DNA of 64,000 nt, taken from assembly GCA_964473365.1 (NCBI GenBank), contig CAYYOV010000014.1, positions 12,504 to 76,503 of the forward strand. Reading direction: 5' to 3'. Below the pieces are notes generated by a model. That model was not told where the DNA came from. It made no database searches and was given only the letters and a program-made list of their open reading frames with translations. Each line of letters opens with the position of its first letter. Within the stretch, counting starts at the first letter, position 1. The DNA is from 2-02-FULL-55-14 sp964473365 (lineage in GTDB: Bacteria > Bacteroidota > Ignavibacteria > UBA10030). A program made the translations under genes and the position numbers. Positions 7,914 to 16,576 of this stretch are shown in pieces.

Positions 7914-9901
7914 CCCATCAGAGCGCGTGCGCGCGCAACGACATTCGCCGGCGTGAAGCCGTACTCCGTGAAGATCCGGTCTGCCGGAGCGGAAGCGCCG
8001 AAGTGATCGAATGCAATGATCTCTCCGCCGTCTCCGACGAACTGATGCCATCCAAGCGGAACGCCTGCCTCCACGGCCACACGTTTGCGTACGCTCGGCG
8101 GTAGCACCGCATCGCGGTATTCCTTCGACTGACGTTCAAAGAGCTCCCACGAAGGCATGCTGACCACGCGGACCCGCACTTGTTCACGAGCGAGCATTTC
8201 GTATGCTGCCACCACATGCTGAACCTCGGAGCCGGTGGCCATCAGGATCAGCTCTGGGGTCGGGTGCGTTTCGGCCAGCACGTAGGCGCCGCGGACGGTT
8301 CCCGAGGCCGGAGCGAATTTCGTCCGGTCCATCGTGGGGAGCTTCTGACGGGTCAGGATAAGCGCGACGGGACCCGTCCGGTGTTCGACGGCGATGCGCC
8401 ATGATTCAGCGGTCTCGTTCGCATCGGCCGGGCGGAGCACGATGAGGTTTGGGATGGATCGCAGCGAGGCCAGCTGTTCGACGGGCTGGTGGGTCGGGCC
8501 GTCCTCGCCTACGCCGATGCTATCGTGCGTGAACACATAGATGGGCCGAATGCCCATCAAGGCAGCGAGTCGGATGGGGGGACGCATGTACTCGGAGAAG
8601 ATCAGGAACGTGCCGCCGTACGGGATCAAGCCCTCGGTCAGGGCCAATCCGTTCATGATCGAGCCCATTGCATGCTCCCGAACGCCGAACCGAATGTATC
8701 GTCCGTCGGGCGTGGCCGGCTGCAGGTCGGCCGCTCCCTTCAGGGCCGTGTTGTTCGATGGCGTGAGGTCGGCAGATCCTCCAAGTAGCGTTGGGAGATG
8801 CGGCGCGATGGCGTTGAGGACCTTGCCCGAAGCTTCGCGTGTCGCCATCGATTCCGTAAAGGTCGGGACGGCAGTCTTCCATGCTTCGCCATAGTCGCCG
8901 TGTCGGACCTTCTCGAATTCGGCGGCAAGCTCCGGATATTCTGCCCGGTAGGCATCGAAGGCCTTCGACCACGCGGTCTCGAATTCCGCGCCCCGTTCTT
9001 CGGCCTTTCGGAACTGGGCAAGGACCTCGGCGGGGACATCAAACGTTGCATCTGGGTCGACGGCGTATGCCTTCTTCGTCAGTTTGACCTCTTCGTCCCC
9101 CAGCGGCGAACCGTGGGCGTCGTGGCTGTCGACCTTGTTGGGACTTCCGAACCCGATGTGGGTGCGGATCATGATGAGCGACGGACGATCGGTCTGGGCC
9201 TTGGCCTCGACGATGGCCCGATGGATGGCCTCGAGGTCATTACCGTCTTCGACCGTACGCACTTGCCAGCCGTAGGCCGTAAATCGCCGGCCGACGTCTT
9301 CGGTGAAGGACAGATTTGTCGAGCCGTCGATGCTGATCTTATTGTCATCGTACAGATAAATGAGCTTTCCGAGCTTCTGATGGCCGGCGAACGAAGCCGC
9401 CTCGGATGAGACGCCTTCCATCAGGTCGCCGTCTCCGACGATCGCATAGATATGGTGGTCGATGATGGTGTGTCCGGGGCGATTGTAGCGCGCGGCCATC
9501 CACCGTTCGGCCAACGCCATCCCAACGCCGTTCGCGAAACCTTGTCCAAGCGGCCCCGTCGTCGTTTCGACCCCCGGAGTGTGTCCGTACTCCGGATGAC
9601 CGGGTGTCCGGCTTCCCCATTGGCGGAAGTCCTTCAACTCGTCCAGCTCGAGCCCGTACCCCGTAAGATAGAGGAGGGCGTAGAGCAGCATGGACCCGTG
9701 GCCGGCCGACAGGACGAATCGGTCGCGGTTAGCCCACCGGGGGTTCCCTGGCTGGTGCCGCAAATGCCGGTTCCACAGGACGAAGGCCATGGCAGCGGCC
9801 CCCATGGGCATTCCGGGATGTCCGGACTTGGCCTTCTGTACGCCGTCAATGGCGAGCGTGCGGATCGTGTTCACGCAGCGGAGTTCGAGGGAGGGAGTCA
9901 G
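7910..9901 (-). CDS. tkt: Transketolase (probable CTG start)
   Basis: This thiamine-diphosphate transketolase of the pentose phosphate pathway carries NTIRTLAIDGVQKAKSGHPG at the N-terminus, the ThDP motif GDGDLMEGVSSEA and the pyrimidine-domain FGVREHAMGSIMNG. The first ATG/GTG-type codon in frame is GTG at 9874, but it falls inside the conserved DxLCxNTIRTL block and has no ribosome binding site. A CTG at 9901 lies 7 nt after AAAGGA, just downstream of an in-frame TGA, and restores TPSLELRCVNTIRTL, so it is preferred (663 residues; 654 from GTG). It is the first gene of a three-gene ATGA-coupled operon with two phosphatases. Confidence 0.93.
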   Translation of the reverse strand: MTPSLELRCVNTIRTLAIDGVQKAKSGHPGMPMGAAAMAFVLWNRHLRHQPGNPRWANRDRFVLSAGHGSMLLYALLYLTGYGLELDELKDFRQWGSRTPGHPEYGHTPGVETTTGPLGQGFANGVGMALAERWMAARYNRPGHTIIDHHIYAIVGDGDLMEGVSSEAASFAGHQKLGKLIYLYDDNKISIDGSTNLSFTEDVGRRFTAYGWQVRTVEDGNDLEAIHRAIVEAKAQTDRPSLIMIRTHIGFGSPNKVDSHDAHGSPLGDEEVKLTKKAYAVDPDATFDVPAEVLAQFRKAEERGAEFETAWSKAFDAYRAEYPELAAEFEKVRHGDYGEAWKTAVPTFTESMATREASGKVLNAIAPHLPTLLGGSADLTPSNNTALKGAADLQPATPDGRYIRFGVREHAMGSIMNGLALTEGLIPYGGTFLIFSEYMRPPIRLAALMGIRPIYVFTHDSIGVGEDGPTHQPVEQLASLRSIPNLIVLRPADANETAESWRIAVEHRTGPVALILTRQKLPTMDRTKFAPASGTVRGAYVLAETHPTPELILMATGSEVQHVVAAYEMLAREQVRVRVVSMPSWELFERQSKEYRDAVLPPSVRKRVAVEAGVPLGWHQFVGDGGEIIAFDHFGASAPADRIFTEYGFTPANVVARARALMG

Positions 9902-10120
9902 GGTCGTATCCTTTCAGAGACTCCGAGAAGATAGTGAACAAATGAAGCGGGAAAAAGAGGGGAAGGAAGGCGGGGCGAGATGTGTGCAAGCACACTCGAT
10001 GCATCCGTCCATGATGCTGAATGCTGCCGGAAACACATTATGGATGCCAGTGCAAACGCCAAGCGCCAGGATCACTCCCGGCGCTCGACGTCAATTGCAG
10101 CTCGTGCAAACGTTCAGTTC
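9902..10120. other. Intergenic spacer between tkt and the OsmC gene
   Basis: This 219-bp stretch has no plausible gene. It holds a purine-rich run near 9940-9970 and, on the tkt-coding strand, TTCATTTG (9946-9939), which resembles a Bacteroidota -7 box without a good -33 partner. An imperfect hairpin at 10062-10085 (AGCGCC and its complement, with a partial inner stem) may end the OsmC transcript, but its U-tract is poor. Confidence 0.4.
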
Positions 10121-10564
10121 CTAGCGCGGGGCCTTCTCCGCGGGTTCGATGCGGTACGAATGGGTCAGCTTTGCGCTCGCGCTCACGATGGCGCTGACGG
10201 AGCAGTACTTTGTCGAAGAAAGCTCGATCGCCCGTTCGATATCTTCCTTCTTGAGGTTGTCGCCATAGAACACGTACTCGACGTGGACCTCCGTGAAGAT
10301 GCGGGGATGTTCCTCGCGCTCATGGCCGACGATGTTCACCTCGTAGCCTGCCAACGGGACCCGCTTCTTCTTCAGGATCGGGATCACGTCGCTCGACGTG
10401 CATCCGGCCAGGCCGATAAGCACAAGTTCCTTGGGTGTCGATCCGGCCAGACTGCCGCCGAAATCCGGACTCCCGTCCATCGCCACCCAGTGATTCGAAG
10501 CGCCTTTTCCGACGAACGTAATGCCCTGAACGTGCTTCAGCGTGATCTCTTTTTTGCCTGCCAT
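10121..10564 (-). CDS. OsmC family peroxiredoxin-like protein
   Basis: This 147-residue protein starts MAGKKEITLKHVQG. The two cysteines expected of OsmC/Ohr thiol peroxidases are visible, in GLAGCTSSDVIPIL and in KYCSVSAIVS. The family detoxifies organic hydroperoxides, and some members handle persulfides. The ATG at 10564 follows GGAAG and is preferred to an upstream in-frame codon. It sits 104 nt downstream of a DUF2892 membrane protein, a common neighbour of OsmC and rhodanese genes, with a terminator-like hairpin between them. Substrate unknown. Confidence 0.88.
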   Translation of the reverse strand: MAGKKEITLKHVQGITFVGKGASNHWVAMDGSPDFGGSLAGSTPKELVLIGLAGCTSSDVIPILKKKRVPLAGYEVNIVGHEREEHPRIFTEVHVEYVFYGDNLKKEDIERAIELSSTKYCSVSAIVSASAKLTHSYRIEPAEKAPR

Positions 10565-10609
10565 AGTGACTTCCTTCCGATGGGAACGGTGTGTAAAGGT
10601 CAGCAAAGA

Positions 10610-10635
10610 TCGCCCGAACTTCCAGCGTCGGGCGA
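10610..10635 (-). terminator. Terminator-like hairpin after the DUF2892 gene
   Basis: A perfect 8-bp stem (TCGCCCGA, 10610-10617, pairing with 10628-10635) has a 10-nt loop. On the minus strand it is followed by TCTTTGCTG. It sits 34 nt after the DUF2892 stop. Confidence 0.6.
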
Positions 10636-10668
10636 CCGCAGCTCCTTTGCTGCTACCTTTCGTTCAGC

Positions 10669-10884
10669 TCAGGCTTTGCTTTCCGAACCCTTGTTCGTCG
10701 ACAGCTTCAGCGCGAAGTAGATCGGGCAGAAGCTCATAAGGCTCGTCGCAGCAAGAATGAGGGCGGCGGCACCAAGCACCAACGCGGCGGTCCCCGTGAT
10801 CTGATCGGTGAAATAGAGGATCGCTACGACGACGGCGAACAGGGCACGGGCGATGCGATCGGCGGAACCGAGGTTCTTTTTCAC
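10669..10884 (-). CDS. DUF2892 (YgaP-type transmembrane) small membrane protein
   Basis: This 71-residue protein has two hydrophobic helices (ALFAVVVAILYF and AALVLGAAALILAATS) followed by FCPIYFALKLSTNK. That is the DUF2892 pattern, also found as the membrane part of the YgaP rhodanese. The GTG at 10884 is chosen because CGGAG lies 8 nt upstream and the resulting start VKKNLGSADRIAR matches the family. It is probably an inner-membrane protein linked to sulfur or thiol handling; the role is not established. Confidence 0.8.
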   Translation of the reverse strand: MKKNLGSADRIARALFAVVVAILYFTDQITGTAALVLGAAALILAATSLMSFCPIYFALKLSTNKGSESKA

Positions 10885-11037
10885 GGCATTTCTCCGTAAG
10901 TGATGTTGCGAAACGTGGTCGGTCAACTGATTATTGGATGCCCGGGCTCCCCAAAGGATTCAGGCGGATGGCCGCGTTTCGTCTTCCTTTTCACTCTTCT
11001 GTTTGCGTTCTTACGCCATCACACACGTCTCCACGCC

Positions 11038-13980
11038 ATGCGACCCCGAACCCTGGTGTTTCCGGTCATCCTGTTTTGCCACCTTTCCCTGGCACAATCT
11101 GACAAGCCTGTGGATCTGGTGGACCCGTTCATCGGCACCGGCGGTCATGGACACACCTTCCCCGGCGCGACGGTTCCGTTCGGCATGGTCCAGTTGAGCC
11201 CCGATACGCGCGTGGAAGGCTGGGATGCCTGCGGCGGATATCACAGCTCCGATTCCTCCATCCTGGGGTTCAGTCACACGCATCTGAGCGGAACAGGCGT
11301 CGGCGACTACGGCGACGTGCTGTTTGCCCCCACGATCGGCGCGGTCCAGTGGGAACCAGGATCGTCGACGGCCCCGGGGTACCGGTCGTCATTCCGTCAC
11401 TCGACCGAGGTCGCAACTCCTGGCTACTATCGCGTCAACCTCGACGGCCGTCAGATCCTGGCAGAGTTGACGGCAGGTCGACGCATCGGCGTCCACCGCT
11501 ACACGTTCCCCGACCGGGACACGGCCAACATTCTCATCGATCTCGTCCATGGGATCGGACCCGACGTCGTGCTCGACGCAACGCTCCGGGTCACCTCCGA
11601 TCGTGAGGTGGTCGGAATGCGCCGCTCGCGCGGGTGGGCCAACGACCAGGTCATCTACTTCGTTGCACAATTCTCGCGTCCGTTCGATCGTGCGGTGGTG
11701 ATGGCTCCGGAGGAGGGCGGAACGCTTCCAACGGCGTCGGGTACGGTCGTGAAAGGAGCGGTCCGGTTCCTGCCTGCCAGGGGACGGATCGTCACCGTGC
11801 GCGTCGGCATCTCTGCGGTCGACATCGATGGGGCGCGCCGCAATCTGGAGTCAGAACCCGGCTCCTTCGACGCGGTCCGACGTTCTGCCCGCCTGGCATG
11901 GGAGAACGCGTTGGGTCGGGTGACCATCGAAGGCGGAACGCGGGCGCAGCGACGTGTCTTCTATACGGCGCTGTATCACACGATGGTCGCTCCGAATGTC
12001 TTCTCAGACGTCGACGGACGATATCGGGGAATGGACGGCGTGATCCGGACAGCTGACGGGTTCGACCGCTATACGGTCTTCTCGCTCTGGGACACCTTCC
12101 GAGCGACGCATCCGCTCTTCACGATCCTCGAGCCGGCTCGGACGAATGACTTCATCCGTTCGTTCTTGTCCATCTACGAGGAGGGAGGAACACTGCCCGT
12201 GTGGGAACTGGCGGCCAACGAGACGTGGTGCATGATCGGCTATCATGCCGTTCCGGTCATCGCCGACGCCGCTGCCAAAGGGATCCGCGGATACGACGCC
12301 GCCCTGGCCTTACGCGCAATGGAGGCGAGCGCCAACAAAGACCACTTCGGGCTCTCATTCTGCCGCCGCAGCGGATATGTGCCGGCGGAGAAGGAGTCGG
12401 AGTCGGTGTCGAAAACGCTGGAGTATGCCTACGACGATTGGTGCATCGCTGAGTTCGCTCGAACGGTCGGGCGGCCGGAGGTCGCAGATGAGTACCTTCG
12501 TCGTTCGCAAAACTATCGGAACGTGTTCGATGCTTCCGTCGGGTTCATGCGTCCAAAGCACAACGGCGGCTGGTCTGAGCCGTTCCGCCCACTGGCCGTC
12601 ACGAACGATTACACCGAGGCGAACGCGTGGCAGTATGCGTTCTTTGCTCCCCACGACATTGGGGGATTGGCGGACCTCTACGGCAGCCGAGAACGGCTTG
12701 CCGCGAAATTGGATGAGATGTTCTCGACATCGCCCGTGATCGAAGGACGTCAGCAGGCCGATATTACGGGCCTCATCGGTCAGTATGCGCATGGCAACGA
12801 GCCCAGCCATCACATCGCGTATCTGTATGCCTACGCCGGCCAGCCGTGGAAGACACAACAGCGCGTGCGACAGATCCTCGACGAGTTCTACTCCGATCAA
12901 CGAGACGGGCTCATCGGAAACGAAGATTGCGGTCAGATGTCGGCGTGGTACGTCATGAGCGCGTTGGGTTTCTATCCCGTCAATCCAGGACAGCCTATGT
13001 ACGTTCTCGGCTCGCCCCTCTTCCCGAGAGCGACGGTCCATCTTCCGAACGGCAGGTCATGGACGGTCCGATCAGAGGAGGGCGGCGCGGGTCGGCCCTA
13101 TGTCGCGTCAGTGGCGCTAAATGCGAAGCCGATCACCCGCTCCTGGATCTCGCACGAAGAGATCGTGAACGGGGGAGAGTTGCGATTCAGGATGGGCCGT
13201 GAGCCGGACGTGACGCGCGGTGTCTCCTCCGCGGATCTTCCGCCCGTTCCGAAGCACCTCGAGATCACGCTCACGCCGACCGTGACGCCAGCCCGTTCTT
13301 CCTTCTCCGAACCGGTTTCGCTGACGCTCATGACTGCAACCCCGGGTGCGACGATCTTCTACACGATCGACGGCAGTGAGCCAACGGCATCCGCAAAGCG
13401 GTACAGCGGTCCGTTCACATTGGATGCATCGGCGGTTGTCAAAGCCCGTGCGTTTCTGGATGACCGTGCACCGAGTGGTATGATGGAAGCCTCGTTCACG
13501 CGCGTCGTACGGATCGGGGCGATCGCGCGTGCCGGGAGATACAGTCCACAGTATTCCGCTGGCGGCCGTGACGCGCTCATTGACGGCGTGCGAGGGGTGG
13601 AAGACTTTCGGGTCGGGGGATGGCAGGGATATGAGGGGAACGACATGGAGACGGTCGTGGACCTGGGAACGATCAAGCCGGTGAAACGCATTGCGGGGAC
13701 GTTCCTCCAGGACCAGAACGCGTGGATCTTTTTCCCAACGTCCGTGCGATTCGAAATCTCGACGAACGGCGCCGACTATCAGACGGTGTATGAGGCAGGG
13801 ACGGGGACCGATCCGCAGAAAGAAGGGGCGATGCGGGCAACGGTGGCGTCAACGATGGATGGGATCACGGCGCGATTCGTTCGGGTCACGGCCACGAACA
13901 TCGGTTTGTGTCCGCCGTGGCACAAGGGGAGCGGAAACAAGGCGTGGTTGTTTGTGGATGAGATCGAGGTGGAGAACTGA
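11038..13980 (+). CDS. GH92 alpha-1,2-mannosidase family protein with CHB_HEX_C and F5/8-like tail
   Basis: The ATG at 11038 gives a signal peptide (MRPRTLVFPVILFCHLSLAQ). The GH92 family hallmark follows: DPFIGTGGHGHTFPG, VPFGMVQLSPDTR, then GFSHTHLSGTG. Later blocks include SLWDTFRATHPLFT, GNEPSHHIAYLY and GNEDCGQMSAWYVMSALG, with the catalytic-base and calcium region in family-typical order. The enzymes are calcium-dependent exo-alpha-mannosidases acting on N-glycans or mannans. The last 235 residues are a chitobiase C-terminal module (YTIDGSEPTASA) and a discoidin-like domain ending NKAWLFVDEIEVEN, the same tail as the GH20 lipoprotein. An in-frame upstream start exists but overlaps the divergent gene's leader. 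Confidence 0.93.
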   Translation: MRPRTLVFPVILFCHLSLAQSDKPVDLVDPFIGTGGHGHTFPGATVPFGMVQLSPDTRVEGWDACGGYHSSDSSILGFSHTHLSGTGVGDYGDVLFAPTIGAVQWEPGSSTAPGYRSSFRHSTEVATPGYYRVNLDGRQILAELTAGRRIGVHRYTFPDRDTANILIDLVHGIGPDVVLDATLRVTSDREVVGMRRSRGWANDQVIYFVAQFSRPFDRAVVMAPEEGGTLPTASGTVVKGAVRFLPARGRIVTVRVGISAVDIDGARRNLESEPGSFDAVRRSARLAWENALGRVTIEGGTRAQRRVFYTALYHTMVAPNVFSDVDGRYRGMDGVIRTADGFDRYTVFSLWDTFRATHPLFTILEPARTNDFIRSFLSIYEEGGTLPVWELAANETWCMIGYHAVPVIADAAAKGIRGYDAALALRAMEASANKDHFGLSFCRRSGYVPAEKESESVSKTLEYAYDDWCIAEFARTVGRPEVADEYLRRSQNYRNVFDASVGFMRPKHNGGWSEPFRPLAVTNDYTEANAWQYAFFAPHDIGGLADLYGSRERLAAKLDEMFSTSPVIEGRQQADITGLIGQYAHGNEPSHHIAYLYAYAGQPWKTQQRVRQILDEFYSDQRDGLIGNEDCGQMSAWYVMSALGFYPVNPGQPMYVLGSPLFPRATVHLPNGRSWTVRSEEGGAGRPYVASVALNAKPITRSWISHEEIVNGGELRFRMGREPDVTRGVSSADLPPVPKHLEITLTPTVTPARSSFSEPVSLTLMTATPGATIFYTIDGSEPTASAKRYSGPFTLDASAVVKARAFLDDRAPSGMMEASFTRVVRIGAIARAGRYSPQYSAGGRDALIDGVRGVEDFRVGGWQGYEGNDMETVVDLGTIKPVKRIAGTFLQDQNAWIFFPTSVRFEISTNGADYQTVYEAGTGTDPQKEGAMRATVASTMDGITARFVRVTATNIGLCPPWHKGSGNKAWLFVDEIEVEN

Positions 13981-13983
13981 AGG

Positions 13984-14075
13984 GAATTTCGGATTGCGGA
14001 TTGGAAATTTCGAAATGGCGAAGAAATGCTTCCAGGCGATAATCCGAAATTGGCGATCCGCAATTCGCAATGCAT
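13984..14075. repeat. Intergenic wordy repeat (ATTTCGGATT / ATTGCGGAT type)
   Basis: The spacer between the convergent genes repeats short words in both orientations. ATTTCGGATT at 13986-13995 recurs inverted at 14041-14050, and ATTGCGGAT at 13993-14001 recurs inverted at 14056-14064. Related GAAATnC words occur at 29371-29400. Confidence 0.6.
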
Positions 14076-14079
14076 CGGG

Positions 14080-14481
14080 TCATCCTCTGTACCTCGGTCT
14101 CCGGATCTCCGGCTTCGGACCGCGCCATGCTTGAAGTCGTTCCACGACGAACGCCACGAGTCGCTGATCGAGGGTCGCGCTGGCATTTCGGAAGTCGGCA
14201 ATGACGCGAGGAGCATCGAAGGTCCCGTCCGGAATGAGGATCGGCGTCGACTTGTACTGTCCCGGGTTCCCTTCTCCGTCGTCGACGCGGTCATGTCGCG
14301 AGGCGCCTGGCGCCTTCCACGTGAAGGCTCGCTGGTCGTTCGACAGGTCGTAGCACAGCTGGAATCCGATGATGGTATCGTCGTCGCCGTACCACACGAT
14401 AAGATCGAACAGGTCGTCGGTGAACCATCGGCGCTTCGGTTCACCCTGAATGTGCTTGACGTACGTGATCTCGCTGAGCAT
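14080..14481 (-). CDS. Conserved hypothetical protein (133 aa)
   Basis: This small soluble protein opens MLSEITYVKHIQGEPKRRWF, followed by DLFDLIVWYGDDDTIIGFQL and TWKAPGASRH. The wording looks like a conserved family seen beside housekeeping genes in several phyla, but I cannot attach a function. The ATG at 14481 is preferred to one at 14502 because the conserved block starts there. No signal peptide, membrane helix or metal motif is seen. It is convergent with the GH92 gene and lies 107 nt downstream of the DUF6544 gene. Confidence 0.65.
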   Translation of the reverse strand: MLSEITYVKHIQGEPKRRWFTDDLFDLIVWYGDDDTIIGFQLCYDLSNDQRAFTWKAPGASRHDRVDDGEGNPGQYKSTPILIPDGTFDAPRVIADFRNASATLDQRLVAFVVERLQAWRGPKPEIRRPRYRG

Positions 14482-14588
14482 CTGCGTATGCCCTGGTCTC
14501 AAGATCTCAGGTCGCGGGACAGCCGTCCATGCCGCACGTCACATTCGTGCATAGATTCCAAGCGACGACCACGAGCCGCCACGTGCCC

Positions 14589-15698
14589 TCACTGATATTC
14601 GATTGACGTCAGCTCTAGCCGGAACCAGGTATTGTCCCCCTCCTTCAATCGCCATGTCACGCTGGAACGCACGGGGATACGGAAACCGCCGAGGTTCTTC
14701 GACTCTTCCATCGTGATCACCCATCGTTCGAGTGTGGCCCCTTCAGGCCGGTCCATGTAGCGGTCTGCTTCGAAACCTGTCAGATCGCCGGAGGCGTCGA
14801 ACCGGAAAACTCCCGTGACGCTGTTGCCGCCGTCCGTCAGTGTGGCGCGCGCTGATGCGCTGTCCACGGCCTCCCACCTGATGGAAGGGCTCAGTGCCGC
14901 AGTGGGGAACCAGCAGATCTCGGCCAGAAAACGGAGCAGCGTTCCTTGGTCCATCTGCGCGCCGCTTGCGTCCACCATCGTCAGAAGCCCAAACGCGCTG
15001 ATCTTCATCCGGCCGTGGCCGTCGGAATACGTGTCTTCTCCGAGCACGGTGACGACCGGCATCATCTGCATCGACGTCCGCCAGACGAAGCCGGGTGGTT
15101 CGACCCGAAAGACCTGCTCTGCCACGGCCGGCACCCAATCGGCGTCCGGTCGCTGGCGCATCTCGCCCCGTTGCGTGAGGCGGACGGACGTGACAGGCCT
15201 CGACCCGACGACGCCGGAAGCGTTGAGCCAGCGTTGGACCGGGGGAGGAAGTAGCGCGATAGACTCCGCGGTGATGACCGCCGTGGGCTGAGGTCTGGCC
15301 GACCGGACCAGAGCCTCCATGTCGTTCCGCGCAGCACGGTCGAATCGGACCTCGGCCGCCGAGGGGAGCGCCGCCAGGAGGATAATGAGGTTGGCGATCG
15401 TGCCGTATTTCGCGTCGGGCCATGCGACGATCACGAGGAGTTGGGAGACAAGCACGCCAATGCCGGCGAGGAGCGGCCACCACTCCTGACGGAGCATCAT
15501 TCCCACGCCACCGGCGAGGAGCAGGAGCGTGGCGAGCAGCCAGGCGATGCCGTACACCGGGTAGGCCCGCGACGGCACACTGATCATCGTGCGGCCCGTC
15601 AACTGCGAAACCGGCGCCAGCCCGAAGTACTTGACGAACCCAAGCAGATGGATCAACGCATGAAAGGTCAGAAGCAGGAGCAGGAGAGAGCGCAGCAT
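14589..15698 (-). CDS. DUF6544-like membrane protein
   Basis: This 369-residue protein has about four hydrophobic helices in the first 125 residues (LLLLLLTFHALIHLLGFV, a GIAWLLATLLLLAGG stretch and two more). A soluble C-terminal domain follows with LLPPPVQRWLNASGVVGS, VRLTQRGEMR, WVPAVAEQ and a long strand-rich region. LPPPVQRWL...SGVVG and RLxQxGxM are typical of the DUF6544 family. No function is established. The C-domain may face the periplasm, judging by helix number, but that is a guess. No obvious operon partner is present. Confidence 0.7.
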   Translation of the reverse strand: MLRSLLLLLLTFHALIHLLGFVKYFGLAPVSQLTGRTMISVPSRAYPVYGIAWLLATLLLLAGGVGMMLRQEWWPLLAGIGVLVSQLLVIVAWPDAKYGTIANLIILLAALPSAAEVRFDRAARNDMEALVRSARPQPTAVITAESIALLPPPVQRWLNASGVVGSRPVTSVRLTQRGEMRQRPDADWVPAVAEQVFRVEPPGFVWRTSMQMMPVVTVLGEDTYSDGHGRMKISAFGLLTMVDASGAQMDQGTLLRFLAEICWFPTAALSPSIRWEAVDSASARATLTDGGNSVTGVFRFDASGDLTGFEADRYMDRPEGATLERWVITMEESKNLGGFRIPVRSSVTWRLKEGDNTWFRLELTSIEYQ

Positions 15699-15927
15699 GG
15701 TAGCTATGGAGGATGCGTGAGCGTGTTTTCGATGATGGTCGGAGCGCGATTCGTCACAGTGAACGTGCGGTGTGCTGGAAGCGGAGTGTCGGCGTACGAG
15801 GGAAAGGTCGGAATCACATGGAACACTGAAGCGGCATGCGTTGTCGCGGGAATCGGTCTTCGATGGGGCTCATGTGAGGCGCAGGTATGATCTGAAGAGA
15901 GCGCGCCGGCGCATTTTCGAGAACGTG

Positions 15928-16347
15928 TCATGGATACCGCTCACGAAGGCGTCTGACCGATCGCCGAACCAGCTCCCCGAGGACCTTAAGATCGACTCCG
16001 TCGAGCGTCTTGAGATACAGACATCCGCCGCCGACCTTGTGCTTGCCGAGCTTCGTGAGCAATGTCTTGTCAGCTTCCAGGCCTCCCATGAGATACACCG
16101 TCAGCGCACCCTTGCGAGGCGACAGACCTGCCAGCATCCAGTCCCCTTCGCGTCCGCTGGCATAGGTATAATGATACGAACCGAAACCGATGATGCTCGG
16201 GCCCCACATCGCAGGACGCTCCCCTGTGACCTTTCGCATGATCGCGATCAACGACTGCGTGTCCTTCCGCTGCTGCGTGTCCTTGACGGACTTGACGAAC
16301 TCCGTGACGCTGCGTTTCGTCCGGATGGTCTTCAGTTCGGTCGGCAT
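15928..16347 (-). CDS. DUF1801 domain protein
   Basis: This 139-residue protein has the DUF1801 (YdhG-like) pattern: the helical start VTEFVKSVKDTQQRKDTQSL, then IMRKVTGERPAMWGPSIIGFGSYHY, YLMGGLE, LTKLGKHKVGGGCLYLKTLDGVD and a basic C-terminal helix. Proteins of this family are small, cytoplasmic and of unknown role. It stands alone between two spacers of about 230 bp in which no further gene is seen. Confidence 0.85.
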   Translation of the reverse strand: MPTELKTIRTKRSVTEFVKSVKDTQQRKDTQSLIAIMRKVTGERPAMWGPSIIGFGSYHYTYASGREGDWMLAGLSPRKGALTVYLMGGLEADKTLLTKLGKHKVGGGCLYLKTLDGVDLKVLGELVRRSVRRLRERYP

Positions 16348-16479
16348 GGGGAGGACGGGAGTTGGAGGAGAGAGTGATCGCAGGGAAGATGCGAGACCTA
16401 CGGGAGGATGTCAAGGGGCGTGCCGAAGCAGACCGAAAACGTAGCGTCGCGTGACGAGCCACCATGTCACACCAACGAC

Positions 16480-16517
16480 AACGCCGCGTCGGGACGTGAG
16501 GTCTTCGACGCGGCGTT
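16480..16517 (-). terminator. Strong terminator-like hairpin after the beta-barrel gene
   Basis: A perfect 12-bp stem (AACGCCGCGTCG at 16480-16491 with its complement at 16506-16517) encloses a 14-nt loop, 59 nt beyond the stop at 16577. The minus-strand trailer is GTCGTTGGTGTG, which is GU-rich rather than a clean U-tract. Confidence 0.5.
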
Positions 16518-16576
16518 CAGGTTCCGAGCAAGGTGTACGCCGGACTGGATCAGCCCTTCAAATCGGTCACAGCGGG

